A model generated the notes under the pieces. That model searched no databases and was not told the DNA's origin. It worked only from the letters and a program-made list of their open reading frames with translations. Position numbers and translations under genes: made by a program. From positions 8,164,040-8,187,714 of the forward strand of contig CAJINV010000003.1 of assembly GCA_905178155.1 (NCBI GenBank): a stretch of DNA of 23,675 bases. The letters run 5' to 3'. Of this stretch, positions 1-9,933 are shown piece by piece. The number at the start of each line of letters is the position of its first letter. The first letter of the stretch is position 1. Source of the DNA: Amoebophrya sp. A120. Taxonomy: Eukaryota > Sar > Dinophyceae > Syndiniales > Amoebophryaceae.

Positions 1-3
1 CCG

Positions 4-397
4 CTGGACGCGAATCACGACGGCACGGCGCCGCATCAGAAAACTGCTCTTTTTTGTCATAAAACCGAATCCGCCTGCTACGGCGGTCCTCGCGGGCCAC
101 GCCCGTGAGCCGTTCCGCATGCTATGGCGCATCCCATAAAAACGCAGCTTTTTGCTTTTTTCGAGGTCCCCGGTCTGTATCTGCCACCCGGGCAGAACCA
201 CTGGACGCGAATCACGACGGCACGGCGCCGCATCAGGAAGCTGCTCTTTTTTGTCACAAAACTGAATCCGTCTGCTACGGCGGTCCTCGCGGGCCACGCC
301 CGTGAGCCATTCCGCATGCTATGGCGCATCCCATAAAAATACAACTTTTCGCCTTCCCACTCTGTATCTGCCGCCCGGGCAAATGCAATTTACGCAA
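4..397. repeat. Direct tandem repeat, 197-bp unit, two copies
   Basis: The sequence starting CTGGACGCGAATCACGACGG at 4 recurs at 201, a period of 197 bp. The match continues through the GCATGCTATGGCGC segment (near 118 and 315) before the second copy diverges after about 350. The window may begin inside a longer array. After the repeat, 398-689 is T-rich with a run of ten G near 519; no gene is seen there and it would be the upstream region of the next gene. Confidence 0.85.
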
Positions 398-689
398 AAC
401 ACACTTGCGCGGCACGCATTTTTTTTGTTTTGTCTTTTTCAAATGTTTCCAAAAGAAACATTTGATGTTTTTTGCTTTGCATTTGCTTTGCATTTACTTT
501 GGTTGTCATTTGTTTGAGGGGGGGGGGTACTTTTCATTCTGATAGTTCTTTTTCGACGCCCTTTATCCTCAGGATCAATAAACTGGACCTTCTTTGCAAC
601 AACATCATTACAGCATGTAGCACATTTGCATTGATATACTTACCTACGATCATGACTTCGAAGCGACGCCTTGGAGTTTTTCTTTTTAC

Positions 690-3600
690 ATGATTATGTT
701 CTTTCCATCTGGTGGTCATGGTCTTCGCGCTTTGTTCTTGTCGTTGCCTCTCTTTTTACTCCATTTGCGCGTCGAGTTTTTCCCACTAACTCAGGCTGAG
801 GTCGTTCTCGGGCCCCGGCTGCCGCGCCGGTGGCCGGCACAACTACAAACCACGAGTTTGATTGGGCATGATCTTCCACACGATGACACGGTCGTTTCAT
901 CCTCCGTGGCGGCCGCGGCGGGTGCCGGGGCAGGCGACTCGGGTCGTTACGTGAACCTGACTCAGTTTTCCGATCCCCAGGGGCGAGATCTGCCGAATGT
1001 CCTGCCGGACTACGACTGTGAGCGTGTCTATGGAAGTGTCAGAATCGAAATCGACAAAATCGAAAAACTTGTAATGCATAAGATGTAGGGCACGCGTGGC
1101 CTGTGTTGGGGAGCAAGCAAATGAGACCGATTGCAAGCCTGTTTAGAGGAAGACGATGCGCTCCCAGAGTAGCATGACAGGAGCAGTCTTCTTTGCCCAA
1201 ACAGCATGACAAACTGGATCTTGGCGCTCCCGAAATTTGTCATGCGCCACCTGACCAGGGTGTAAAGAAAAGAAAGTGACAACGCCCTTTTTTTCCAGGG
1301 TGTAAAGAAAAGAAAGTGACCATTGTTTTTTCCAGGGTGTAAAGAAAAGAAAGTGATCATTGTTTTTTCCAGGGTGTAATTGTTTTTTCCAGTGATCATT
1401 GTTTTTTCCAGGGTGTAAAGAAAAGAAAGTGACAACGCCCTTCGATTTGTCGGTCTGCTCTTCGTGTGAATCGTAGAACTACGTCGCACTACGTTGCACT
1501 TCGTAAAGTGGTGGCGATAGGTTGCGAGCGTCTGGGTTTTGATTTTTTCAGGATCTTGCTTAGGACCTGTCATTTCTGTAGCACCTGTTCTGACGCAGGG
1601 AAGGGCAAGCAGAGGCGGCTTGCTTTGGACCCTGTGGCTATGCGGAGGTTGAGTGAGGCACTACGGAGGCGGTAGTAGTGCATTGCTCTGAAGCCAGAGG
1701 TGATTGAGGGTCTCGGCTCGCTTTCCCTCAGGCAACTCCCCAGATCGGTTGGTTCACCACTAAAACGGGCGGTGTTTCTCCAGATCTTGGTGGTGACCGG
1801 TTGAGACACCGATCGCCAGCTACTTACAAGCAGGAATATAGATAGTACGTTAGACAGTCACTCGCTCGCCTAAAGAAGCGAGCACACGATTGATTTTTTC
1901 AGGATCCGCCTTGTTTGTTTGGGCTTGCTCGTGATGCTTGCATGAGAGAGCTCCCATTTCTGGTGGAGGCGCCGCCCTGGTTGCGGATTTGGGTGGACAC
2001 AGCTCTCTCATGTCGGAGCACCGGTATGCCGCTGGGGAGTGCAGCTTGCTCTTTGCAGCTTGCTGGATCTGTCCGGATTAGCGCAGCAGAGGCTTTGCGG
2101 CCTCTTACCTGCGTTTCACTGCCACACGCATAAGGACCTCCAGGGCCGTGCATCACGTTCGGCCTCTTGACTTTAGACGCATGCCGTACGTCTGTCCCTC
2201 ATGCAGCATGGGCCCCGACTCATGTTGCATGTTGTAGCTGCCCCGCGCCGCGGCCCTTTCGTTGCGCCTTCTATCACCACTCCATTGTCGAAAGGCCTAC
2301 TTCTGTATGACAAGCGCTTTAGCAGTACTAGTGGCTATCCTTAACCTTATGCCATCTTAGCTTACGACTTTAGTCTGTTTTGTTTCCTTAATTACTTAAT
2401 GACGATGATGATGCTTAAGTTATGGTTGATTGTTTTATTTTTCATTAAGAGGCCTTCGCGCCACCCGGACGTCCTGCCGGTAGACCACCAATGTCATGCG
2501 CCACCTGAAAACTGAGGCTTCAACTGGTATCGATTTTGCGTATCACAAGTTTTTCGATTTTGTCGATTTCGATCCTGACACATTCATAGTGTCCCGGAAA
2601 TCCAGTTCCGCTATGTCGTCGGCGCCCCGGGACAGGAGGATGAGGACGTGCGGAACTTCGATCCGGACGAAGCGCTTGCAGGTGACGTCCCCGCTTCCAG
2701 TGTCTACACGGAACAGATCGATTTCGACCGCTGGTTCCGCGAGCACCAGGAACGCAGTGCGGCGGTGCGGAAGTTGTTTGAGCAGAAGGAGCACTTCGTC
2801 CATCGGGAGGGCGAGTACTCCGAGGCGCTGCGGCTGCTGCTCAACACTGACGAGGCGATGGCGCTGCGGCGGGCCCAGATGATGGCGCACCCCAACTTCA
2901 CGGAGGCGGCTGTCTCGCACTGCCCCCTCGGGGTGCTCTTCTGGGGTGCCATGGAATACGTAGCCTGCCACATGCTGCACTACCGAACCATCCACGATGC
3001 CTGCACCAAGCAGCGGGAGCTGCTGGAGGAGGTGCTGCTCCCGGCGACGCAGGACTACGACGTGCGGCTCGACTTCGGTTATGCTGGGATTTCGCAAGCG
3101 GCACGCATTGGCGCCGTCGAGCGCGAGACCCAGTTCCAGGAGCATCGCATGTCGGAGGACGCAGGGGCCAGCGCCAGCAGTGGACCCCAGGATGACGGAC
3201 AAGAAATCATTGCAAACCACGCTGCTGCAGAACGTAGTACCCTTGGTGACGACGCGAGTCATTCCGGAACAACGACTACATCACAGCTGCACTACCATGA
3301 CACGACACAGTACAGTGACCAGGTTTCTCGTCGACGAAAGATGATCCCGCAGTCAGAAACTCTCACGCTCGCGCCTCTAATGTACACACGCTGGCCAGTC
3401 TTTCACGTTCTGCTTCAGTCGCAGGTATGGCGGCAGCCCTACTTCGCCGACATCTACTACGACCGTGACATCAATTGTTTGCGCGACAGACCGCAGGAGG
3501 AGCTCCTGGAGGAACAGCGACACGAAGTAGACATCACGAGCGAAAGCTCGAGCGAACGAACGGATAATCATAATGTATTTTCATCTGCCGAATACACGCA

Positions 3601-6012
3601 GCGCGCCGATCCGCGGACGGCGTTGCGGCGCATCGATGCGGTCCGACAGGCCGTGGCCGAAGTTCAACGGCACACTACCTCAGCGGAAGTGATCGACAAG
3701 GTGCTGCCCGATGTCTTCATTGGTATTTTCCGCAATTTGATCGACGAGTCGGCCATCGAGCAAGCAGGTGCAGTCCACGACCTTTCGCAAGGCGAACATC
3801 AAGAGTTGGTGGAGAACAATGGAAAAGATCTTCTTGTTCCTAACAACGAGCAGGCACGAGTGAGGACTGACAAAATGAGGAAGATGTTGAACATGACGCG
3901 ATACGACAGCTTTCGGCGGGCGTTCAACAACTACGACTTGCAGTCGAGTTTGCACTTTTTTTGGCAGGACGATTGGACGCACAGCAGTATGGAGTTTGCG
4001 TTCACAGAGTGGATCAGTCAGCGGGCAAATTTCGAGCAGGTAGGTCGCGAGTGCTTGTGGAGCTACGTGGTCGCAAATCTGTTCAAGAATTACGTGTGTT
4101 TACAAACCGAAACGAAATGCAGCGAAATGTTTTTGCCCCTGATTGAGCTCAGCCTGACGGGAGCGCTGAAAGACGCGCCGAAGCTTCGCCGTGCGCTCAA
4201 CAGCGACGATGAGGGGTTCGCGCGTGACGACATGCTCCAAATGGTGGACCGCCAGTATCTCTGCAACTTCGAGTGTCTGTTCGCCTCGATGTGGCCTGTT
4301 TCGAGCTTTTTGTGGCTGACCGCCAGCATGACCCTGAAACACTCTTTTTCGCTCGACTTCTCCGAAGATTGGCTCTTTGGGCGCAGCGCAAAGTTGGCGC
4401 TGCTCACCGGCGACGGAGCTGAGCACTTCGAACAAAAGAGCGACGGCAAGGAGAGCACCGACGGCGACATCCACCAGAAAGATCGAGACAAGAAGCAGCG
4501 ACTACTGGGTCTACGCCGAGAATTCTTTTCTTCGCAAGATAATGGATTCTTGCAAGAACAATTTGACGAGGCAGTTCAAACGGTGTACGTGACGATGGTG
4601 TGGGGGAGCCTGTACGGCAAGTACGTGCCTCACTTCTGCGAGCACTTGCGGACAATCCTCGCAGAGGACGCTTCTTCTGATTTTGCCGTCTTTGCGCACG
4701 ACGACGTCAGCTACCGCTCCTGTGTGCAAGCATCGGCGGCGGCATCTGGTATAGTACCTGGTTCCGAGCACGCGGCAGCAGGGGCGGCTCGTCCTTCACG
4801 TCAACATGGCAGCGCTACTTCCGCAACGTTGAAGGGACGATGTTTTCGGGGGTACTCCAAAGCGCTGGGCAAGTTTTCGCTGTCTCTGGTCCTGCTCCAG
4901 CTGGGCTACTATCTTGTGCAAAAGTTTCTCATTCCAGAAAATTTTTGTATCCTATCACCAGGAGCAGATAGATTGCTTATACTGATAGATACTCTCGTTT
5001 TAATGTCGCAATGAGCGTACGGATGCGTTCTTTGAAAATTCTTGAATACCATAAATACGTGTGGTGCGGTGCTTTTGCAATGCATAGGCGCGATGTGTTA
5101 TACCTGGATTTTGACACCTATCTTCTACGGAACCCAACGCCGTTTCTGCGGCATCTTACCGAGGGAAACAATAATGACGTCGAGATGCTTGTGGGGGGGA
5201 GTATCTTCGACGACTGCATCAATAACGGGGTGTACTACCTTCGCAGCACACTGAGGACACAGGAGTGGCTGGGACGCATGTTTAAGTACCTGTATGACCG
5301 ACCTTATCTGGTGGACCAAAAGTGTTTCTCGGCCTTTCTGGGTTCGAACGCCGCTTACGAGCGCGTGCCTGAGGAGGTAGGTATCGCTTTCGCGGCCAAC
5401 CCGGCCGTCTACGTCGGCACGAGCGTGCCCTCGTGGCAACCGATTGACCCATACCGCTACTGGGCCCATTCGCATTGGTTTGTTGAACAAGACAAGGAAG
5501 CTACTCCGCCCGATGCACAAGTGGATGACGTAGGAACAAGATTGGCCCTCTTCGCATTTCACTTCGAGAAAGCCGCGTGGCTGGATCAAGTTGCGAAGGA
5601 CACTTTTGGGCTAGACGACGACAGCAAGCGCGAACGTATGCAGTCAGAGGGTTTCTTTGCAGTAGGAGCGGAGCAAGCTGCACCCGTAGACGTCAGATCG
5701 GAGCAGAAATTTGACGGTGCTGCTGCAGAGCATGGTGAAGTCGTGGCTTCTAGCACCTCGGAATCAATATCGCCAGATCATAGTATCCCGGAATTCGAGA
5801 TGTTTTACGTGAGGAAAGATGCCACCGAAATTCGTCGCTTTTTGGAGAGCAAAAAACTGACGCGGCTCCCAGAGACGCAAAAGACGTGCGTCACGCTGCC
5901 ACAGCAGGAAGACGACATCCCCCTCATGGTCCGCAAAAATCGGCACGGGGGACGGATTCCAGAGTACTTTCCAATTTACGGTCCGGAGCCCGACATCGCC
6001 CTCGCACTCTGA
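690..6012 (+). CDS. Large type II membrane glycosyltransferase, nucleotide-diphospho-sugar transferase (GT77-like) domain, three exons
   Basis: Proposed exons are 690-1040, 2594-4909 and 5086-6012, giving about 1,197 residues. The start at 690 (a second Met lies two codons on) is followed by a hydrophobic segment at about residues 12-32, typical of a Golgi or ER signal anchor. The long middle part (about residues 118-800) is not recognised. The C-terminal third fits the Nucleotid_trans fold (PF03407 type): HDDVSYRSC, a KFSLSLVLLQLG helix, the DxD-bearing LYLDFDTYLLRNP (D897-F-D899), then NNGVYYLRS and LVDQKCFSAFL. From family knowledge it would transfer a sugar from a nucleotide sugar using the DxD metal site; donor and acceptor are unknown. 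The reading frame breaks twice, each time exactly at inverted-repeat-bounded intron candidates (listed separately). The TGA at 5012-5014 lies inside the second intron. Exon edges are certain only to a few bases. Family call is good; the role of the N-terminal region is unknown. Confidence 0.8.
1255..1442. repeat. Minisatellite, 37-40 bp period, five CCAGGGTGTA copies
   Basis: CCAGGGTGTA occurs at 1255, 1295, 1332, 1369 and 1408. Most copies are followed by AAGAAAAGAAAGTGA and a TTGTTTTTT stretch. The fourth copy is truncated. The array lies inside the first intron of the glycosyltransferase gene. Confidence 0.85.
1255..2508. mobile_element. Probable nested insertion inside the first intron, flanked by a 17-bp direct repeat
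   Basis: TGTCATGCGCCACCTGA occurs at 1238-1254 and identically at 2492-2508. Removing one copy and the DNA between them leaves an element of about 305 bp, close to the 283-bp element in the RNA-binding protein gene. The inserted segment starts with the CCAGGGTGTA minisatellite. It also holds a 12-bp inverted repeat (CATGAGAGAGCT at 1941-1952 with its complement at 2001-2012) and a 17-bp direct repeat TTGATTTTTTCAGGATC (1539 and 1890). No convincing coding sequence was found in it. Confidence 0.5.
4909..5087 (+). mobile_element. Introner-like non-canonical intron in the glycosyltransferase gene
   Basis: The two halves of the conserved transferase domain lie in different frames: LLQLGY ends near 4909 and RRDVLYLDFD resumes near 5086. 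The sequence at 4909-4924 (CTAT, four bases, TGCAAAAG) is mirrored by 5072-5087 (CTTTTGCA, four bases, ATAG), 12 of 16 bases complementary. An in-frame join needs a length of 2 modulo 3, and about 176 nt fits. The GT at 4916 with the AG at 5086-5087 does not fit (172 nt). The repeats are short, so the exact edges are uncertain. Confidence 0.6.
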
Positions 6013-6659
6013 GCAGCAGAGACCAGGATCCGTTCGTGTCAGAGGTATTCCTTGTTTAGCTCGTCTACCTATGGGCCTGGTTTCTTTCATCATATGTTTT
6101 TGTGTCAAATTCCGCCGACGCCGACTTATCGAAAAACTCACTTGAAGATCTGAGTTCGTTCGTCGTAATTGCGTCTATTTTCGAATTGCCATAAGCAAGT
6201 TGAATTTGAAATGCAAATACTTGGTATAATTGGCATTGGGGGTCGTGGTCTAGCTATTTCCCAATTAGCGTTGTAGTTCGTAGGGTATGCTTGTGGTTAC
6301 GTGATGCGCCTGCGTCCAATCGCATTTGCATCCATGACTTTGCAGAACATCGTCAAGGGTCGTAGCGTAGCTTCACTTGTCGAGATACATAACTGCTTCC
6401 GGAAGGGTTTTAAACCAACATTTCATTGTCCATACGCATAGAAGATAAGTGCCGGCGTCGTTTTTTTTTTTGCACAGTTTTTTTACTGTAGTTGCCATTG
6501 TGACAGTGACAGCCCAAAGTCGCAACACTGGCGTCTGTACCTGTATTCAGAGGAAATCAAGAATAATCCTACCACCTACTCGCTTCACGAACCAGGCGAC
6601 TTCCCTTTCCAGCGCGTTGCCAAAGGCTCACCCCCCGAGCAGGTGCAGTAATCAGCGAC
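6013..6659. other. Intergenic region without a recognisable gene
   Basis: This is the 3' flank of the glycosyltransferase gene and the 5' flank of the next one. It is AT-rich around 6140-6300, with homopolymer T runs near 6460-6485. The frame of the following gene stays open upstream to 6567, so a short extra 5' coding part cannot be excluded. No RNA gene or clear promoter element was seen. Confidence 0.5.
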
Positions 6660-8771
6660 ATGCTGGGGTTTGCTTTGGGCCCACGGAAGGTGGCCGCTAG
6701 CGATGAGGGACTCCAGTCGGAGCAGGCAAAGAGCCTTCGAGAGAGGAATGAAAACGCGCTCGAGCTTTCCCCGAGCGAAAGACTGCGCGAAGACGTTTCG
6801 TTGCTGATGGCGCACGGACCTTCGACGGCGACGAAAAGCTCTTTCAGGCGTGGGAGCGGCGGTCCCCGGGAGCTTCGCGAGTGGCATCGCTTCAAGAAAA
6901 CGCAACTGGGTCCCGACCGGGAAGCCTTTGATCCTCGCTACAATCCCGTCAGTAATCCACCCAGGGACGATCAGGGGCCTCGAGCTGCGCGCGATGGCGA
7001 GCGTAAAGTAGATGCAGCAAAAAATCATGCTCTGGGTGCCCGGAGTGCAACTAGTTTTCGGTATCAGTGCCGAGATCCCACGGCACGTCCGGACACGTCT
7101 CCGAATCTTTTCGCGCTTTACGGAGAGCAGGAAGGCCGGGCGGCAGGAATGAAGGCGACTGATCTTCGGAGCGAATCCGCCATGGATCTGCTTGGTATCG
7201 TCGATGTGCGAGGAAGGGACAAAAACCAGGGAGAAGATGCATTCTTGCGCGACGAGGCAGATGCGATCAATGCAGCGTCGGCGCTGGACCCGCGAGGGAA
7301 AAAAAACTTCTTTCGGATTATCCAAACAAAATGATGCGACCGAGGTCACGCACACAACGTTGCCAATTTGAAATTCCGAACAGGCACGAAGCGAAGTGCA
7401 TTTTTGATGTATAGTCTGGTACGTGAGTAACATGAATACATTAGATATAGAATGAAATGATCTTTCTCTAATATGCTCCAAGCACATCATAGCGCTGCTG
7501 TGGTCTCAGCTTCACATTTTGTTTCGATACCACTTTTGTTCGAGCAACGCCACCAAAAGTACTTTCTGCCCCAAGCGAAGCATGCGGAATCAAGCACGCA
7601 AGAAAGATACAGCCAGCTCCCACCGCAACTGTTGGAGCGCCAACTGCGCACGGCCCACGCCGACGACCTCTCGGAGCTAGAGTTCAGTCATGCGCACGAA
7701 TCCGAGTTGATGCGGAACGAACGGCATCAATGGGCCCCTTCCGGAACGGAAGACGAGAACATGTACCAACAAGGCGGGAATGGATTGTATCCCGTAGGAA
7801 ATCTTCTTGAGGAATAGATAGTGGCTGCATGTGCACCATGTCATAGCAGATATTGATATTAACATATCAGCAGCTCCCGAAGAAGGAAGTGAGAAATTAT
7901 TTCCCTCGGCCTGGAGGTGTCAGTGATGTTTCGGTATTCATAGTTGGTACTTGTAGAATTATGTTTGCAGCAGCAACAAATTTATTGAGCTCAAGTAGAT
8001 TTTGTAGTGGATGATAAACGCGCTTTTCTGTTTCGGGATTTGGTGCAGAACTCCGCTACGGATCCCCGCGCGGGCAGTCGGCGGGACGAGCGCACCACGC
8101 GATCGCAGCATTCGGCTTACCACTTGCGAGGGTTCGACGTCTTCAATCGCACACGCACGTTAGAGGATCGTACCAGCTTCTTGGTGGACAAGGCCCACGA
8201 GTGGCTGTCGGGGGAGAAGCGGACCCCAGTGTCGCACGAACAGATCTCCCCACACACCTGCGACGCGGCACGCTCGGCCGCCCCCGCGTTTGGGAGCGCT
8301 GCGGATAACAATGTTTACAGCCAGCACCTGGCACGGTTTCGCTTCGACGAGCGTTATCACGCGGGCGACGCTCGGCACCAGCATTTTTTTAGTATGGAAC
8401 AGGAACCACCAGCACGACCGGCACGAGGCGGAGCAAGAAAATCCGCCTCATCTCACGCGGCGAACACGACGACCTTTCTGTACCCCGCGGCTTCGGGCCG
8501 GCGCGGTGATAGGCTTGCGATGACTGGTGTCACCGCAGCAAGGGAGGAACGTGCCGATGAGGAACGGCGGCAACTCGCACTGATAACCTATGAGCTACAG
8601 ACTCGCCGGGACCTACGGACACGCTACAAAATCCTCCCACGCCTGTTTGACCACTGGGCACAGCAGACGTGGGACAACGTCGAGGTCGACCACCGCTTCG
8701 CGGCCGCGCTGCGGCGCAACGTTCTCCGCAGAACGTTTGAGAGCTGGCGAAATGTCGCATCCGATCTCTGA
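6660..8771 (+). CDS. Protein of unknown function with two C-terminal SFI1-like motifs, three exons
   Basis: Proposed exons are 6660-7319, 7530-7793 and 8004-8771, giving about 563 residues. The protein is highly charged, rich in Arg, Asp, Glu and Ala, with no signal peptide or membrane segment; most of it resembles no family I know. The last 60 residues hold ILPRLFDHW and, 30 residues later, NVLRRTFESWR. This spacing and L-x3-F-x2-W pattern resemble SFI1 centrin-binding helices, suggesting a basal-body or cytoskeletal role; that is inference from two motifs. All three segments are in the same frame register, and each gap can be closed by removing exactly 210 nt at short direct repeats. The start ATG at 6660 is the first in the open frame, but is not independently supported. 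They could instead be separate genes, though the matching introner ends argue for one. Confidence 0.6.
7317..7529 (+). mobile_element. Introner-like non-canonical intron (about 210 nt)
   Basis: A 10-bp perfect inverted repeat (AAACAAAATG at 7324-7333, CATTTTGTTT at 7515-7524) sits just inside the point where the first segment stops (TGA 7332-7334). Imperfect direct repeats TTTCGGATTA (7311-7320) and TTTCGATACC (7521-7530) flank it. Removing 7320-7529 (210 nt) gives ...NFFRIPLLFEQRH... in frame. No GT-AG pair with good context was seen at these positions. Confidence 0.55.
7794..8007 (+). mobile_element. Introner-like non-canonical intron (210 nt) with GTAG direct repeat
   Basis: Arms AAATCTTCTTGAG (7799-7811) and CTCAAGTAGATTT (7990-8002) are complementary at 12 of 13 positions. 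GTAG occurs at 7794-7797 and 8004-8007. Cutting at this duplicate removes 210 nt and gives ...LYPVVDDKRAFLF... in frame. The GT at 7794 paired with the AGs at 7995, 7998 or 8007 gives lengths of 1 modulo 3, which breaks the frame. Confidence 0.6.
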
Positions 8772-9933
8772 CGGACCGCAGAGCGCACGTCTATTTGGCC
8801 GCTACAACAGGCGAGGGCAATGCCGCTTGCCAAACAAGCAAGCTGCAGCGGTGGCACACGAAAAGGTGAAGCGATTTTGCATGTCTGATTCCATGTATAG
8901 ATGCGTATAGATACTGCTTGTCCCTGCGACAGCAATTCGTTTTGTTTCTTATGACATTGTATGTAGTGCCGCCTGAAGTATCAGATATGTTTGCCTCCGT
9001 ATTGAGTTCACTCTCTTGTTCCTTATTGCTCGTCACCTCAAGCAAACCTGTGTGTCCAAAATAAAATTGAAAACACTGCTACCGCTATTCACCATAGAGG
9101 TGAAAAATACGCATGCGAAGAATAAGTGCGCTTTGCTGTTGCTGGCCCCTGTTGTGGTTGATCCGCGTAAAAAGATAGTGCTCCTCTCGCTATTTGTGCT
9201 GTCCGTCTGTAAGCGCTACCCACAGAGTCATAACTAGCAGTGCGCGACAGAATAAGTACGAATAGAAAAATGAACGTAAACTTAAGGAATCGCATGCCAT
9301 TCGAATACTAAAAAAAGATTGGGAGTTCTGTTCTACCGCAAGCTATGCGAAATGCAAAACATACACGGTAGTGCGTAGAAAAAGTGTCGCTACTACGACC
9401 TGCAGGTGACTAATACAGCTAAATTTCTTGAAAAAATTCCAACATAACTACGATCAGTACCGCCCCCAAGCGAATAAAGGCAAGATCCTATAACAAGCCA
9501 AAAGCGAGAACCCAAAGACACACTATCCGACTATAAGGCCTAATTATTCTGCGTCGATGTAGAGGTAGAAGTAGTGAAAATTGACACACCATACTTACAT
9601 AAACGAACCTCTTCTTAATGATCCATGTCATATGAATTTTGAACTTTCATCATATCACAGAAGGGTGCTGCATTTGCTTTTGCATTTGCAAAATAGTAGT
9701 GATAGCGACGCAGTGGCCGACATTTTCTAGTACGGCGAAAAAATTCAATAGCGGGGTCGTCAGCATAGAGGGAATTCAAAATTTATTCTAACAATCTGTG
9801 TACGACATAGGTGTAAGGAACGTAGCGTATATTTAGTCACTACTTAAGCATCCTAACTCAGTCCGGTTCACCAGCAGGACTACTAGTCGACACCTAACCT
9901 CCTAATAGTTCGCATCTATTGCAAGTTCTCAAA
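8772..9933. other. Intergenic region, no gene recognised
   Basis: About 1.16 kb between the SFI1-like gene and the RNA-binding protein gene. It is AT-rich, with stop codons in all frames and only short open frames without plausible protein character. I saw no tRNA, repeat array or strong hairpin. The last part (about 9700-9933) would hold the promoter and 5' leader of the next gene. Confidence 0.5.

Larger units (their letters stand above)
1035..2593 (+). mobile_element. Introner-like element: 1.55 kb non-canonical intron with 37-bp terminal inverted repeats
   Basis: The arm at 1036-1072 (GTGTCAGAATCGAAATCGAC...) is the reverse complement of 2545-2581 with one mismatch in 37. The hexamer AGTGTC occurs at 1035-1040 and again at 2588-2593. 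Joining at this direct repeat keeps the frame, giving ...ERVYGSVPEIQFRYVV.... The obvious GT-AG pair (GT at 1036, AG at 2588-2589) shifts the frame and leads to early termination at 2882. The arms therefore mark both the element ends and the coding break. The interior holds a minisatellite and a probable nested insertion. Confidence 0.8.

Noticed and set aside
1899-2156. Small minus-strand gene inside the first intron
   Set aside because: It overlaps an open frame of similar length on the other strand, contains an inverted repeat, and has no recognisable protein character.
1036-2589. Canonical GT-AG intron at the first inverted-repeat pair
   Set aside because: The join shifts the reading frame and reaches a stop at 2882, losing the rest of the protein.
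2543-3262. Minus-strand 239-codon open frame
   Set aside because: It is antisense to the glycosyltransferase exon, whose codon pattern and conserved motifs explain the region.
5011-6012. A separate glycosyltransferase gene starting at 5011
   Set aside because: It would lack the first half of the transferase domain, which lies just upstream in another frame; an intron joins them. The sequence from 5011 to 5085 does not resemble the family.
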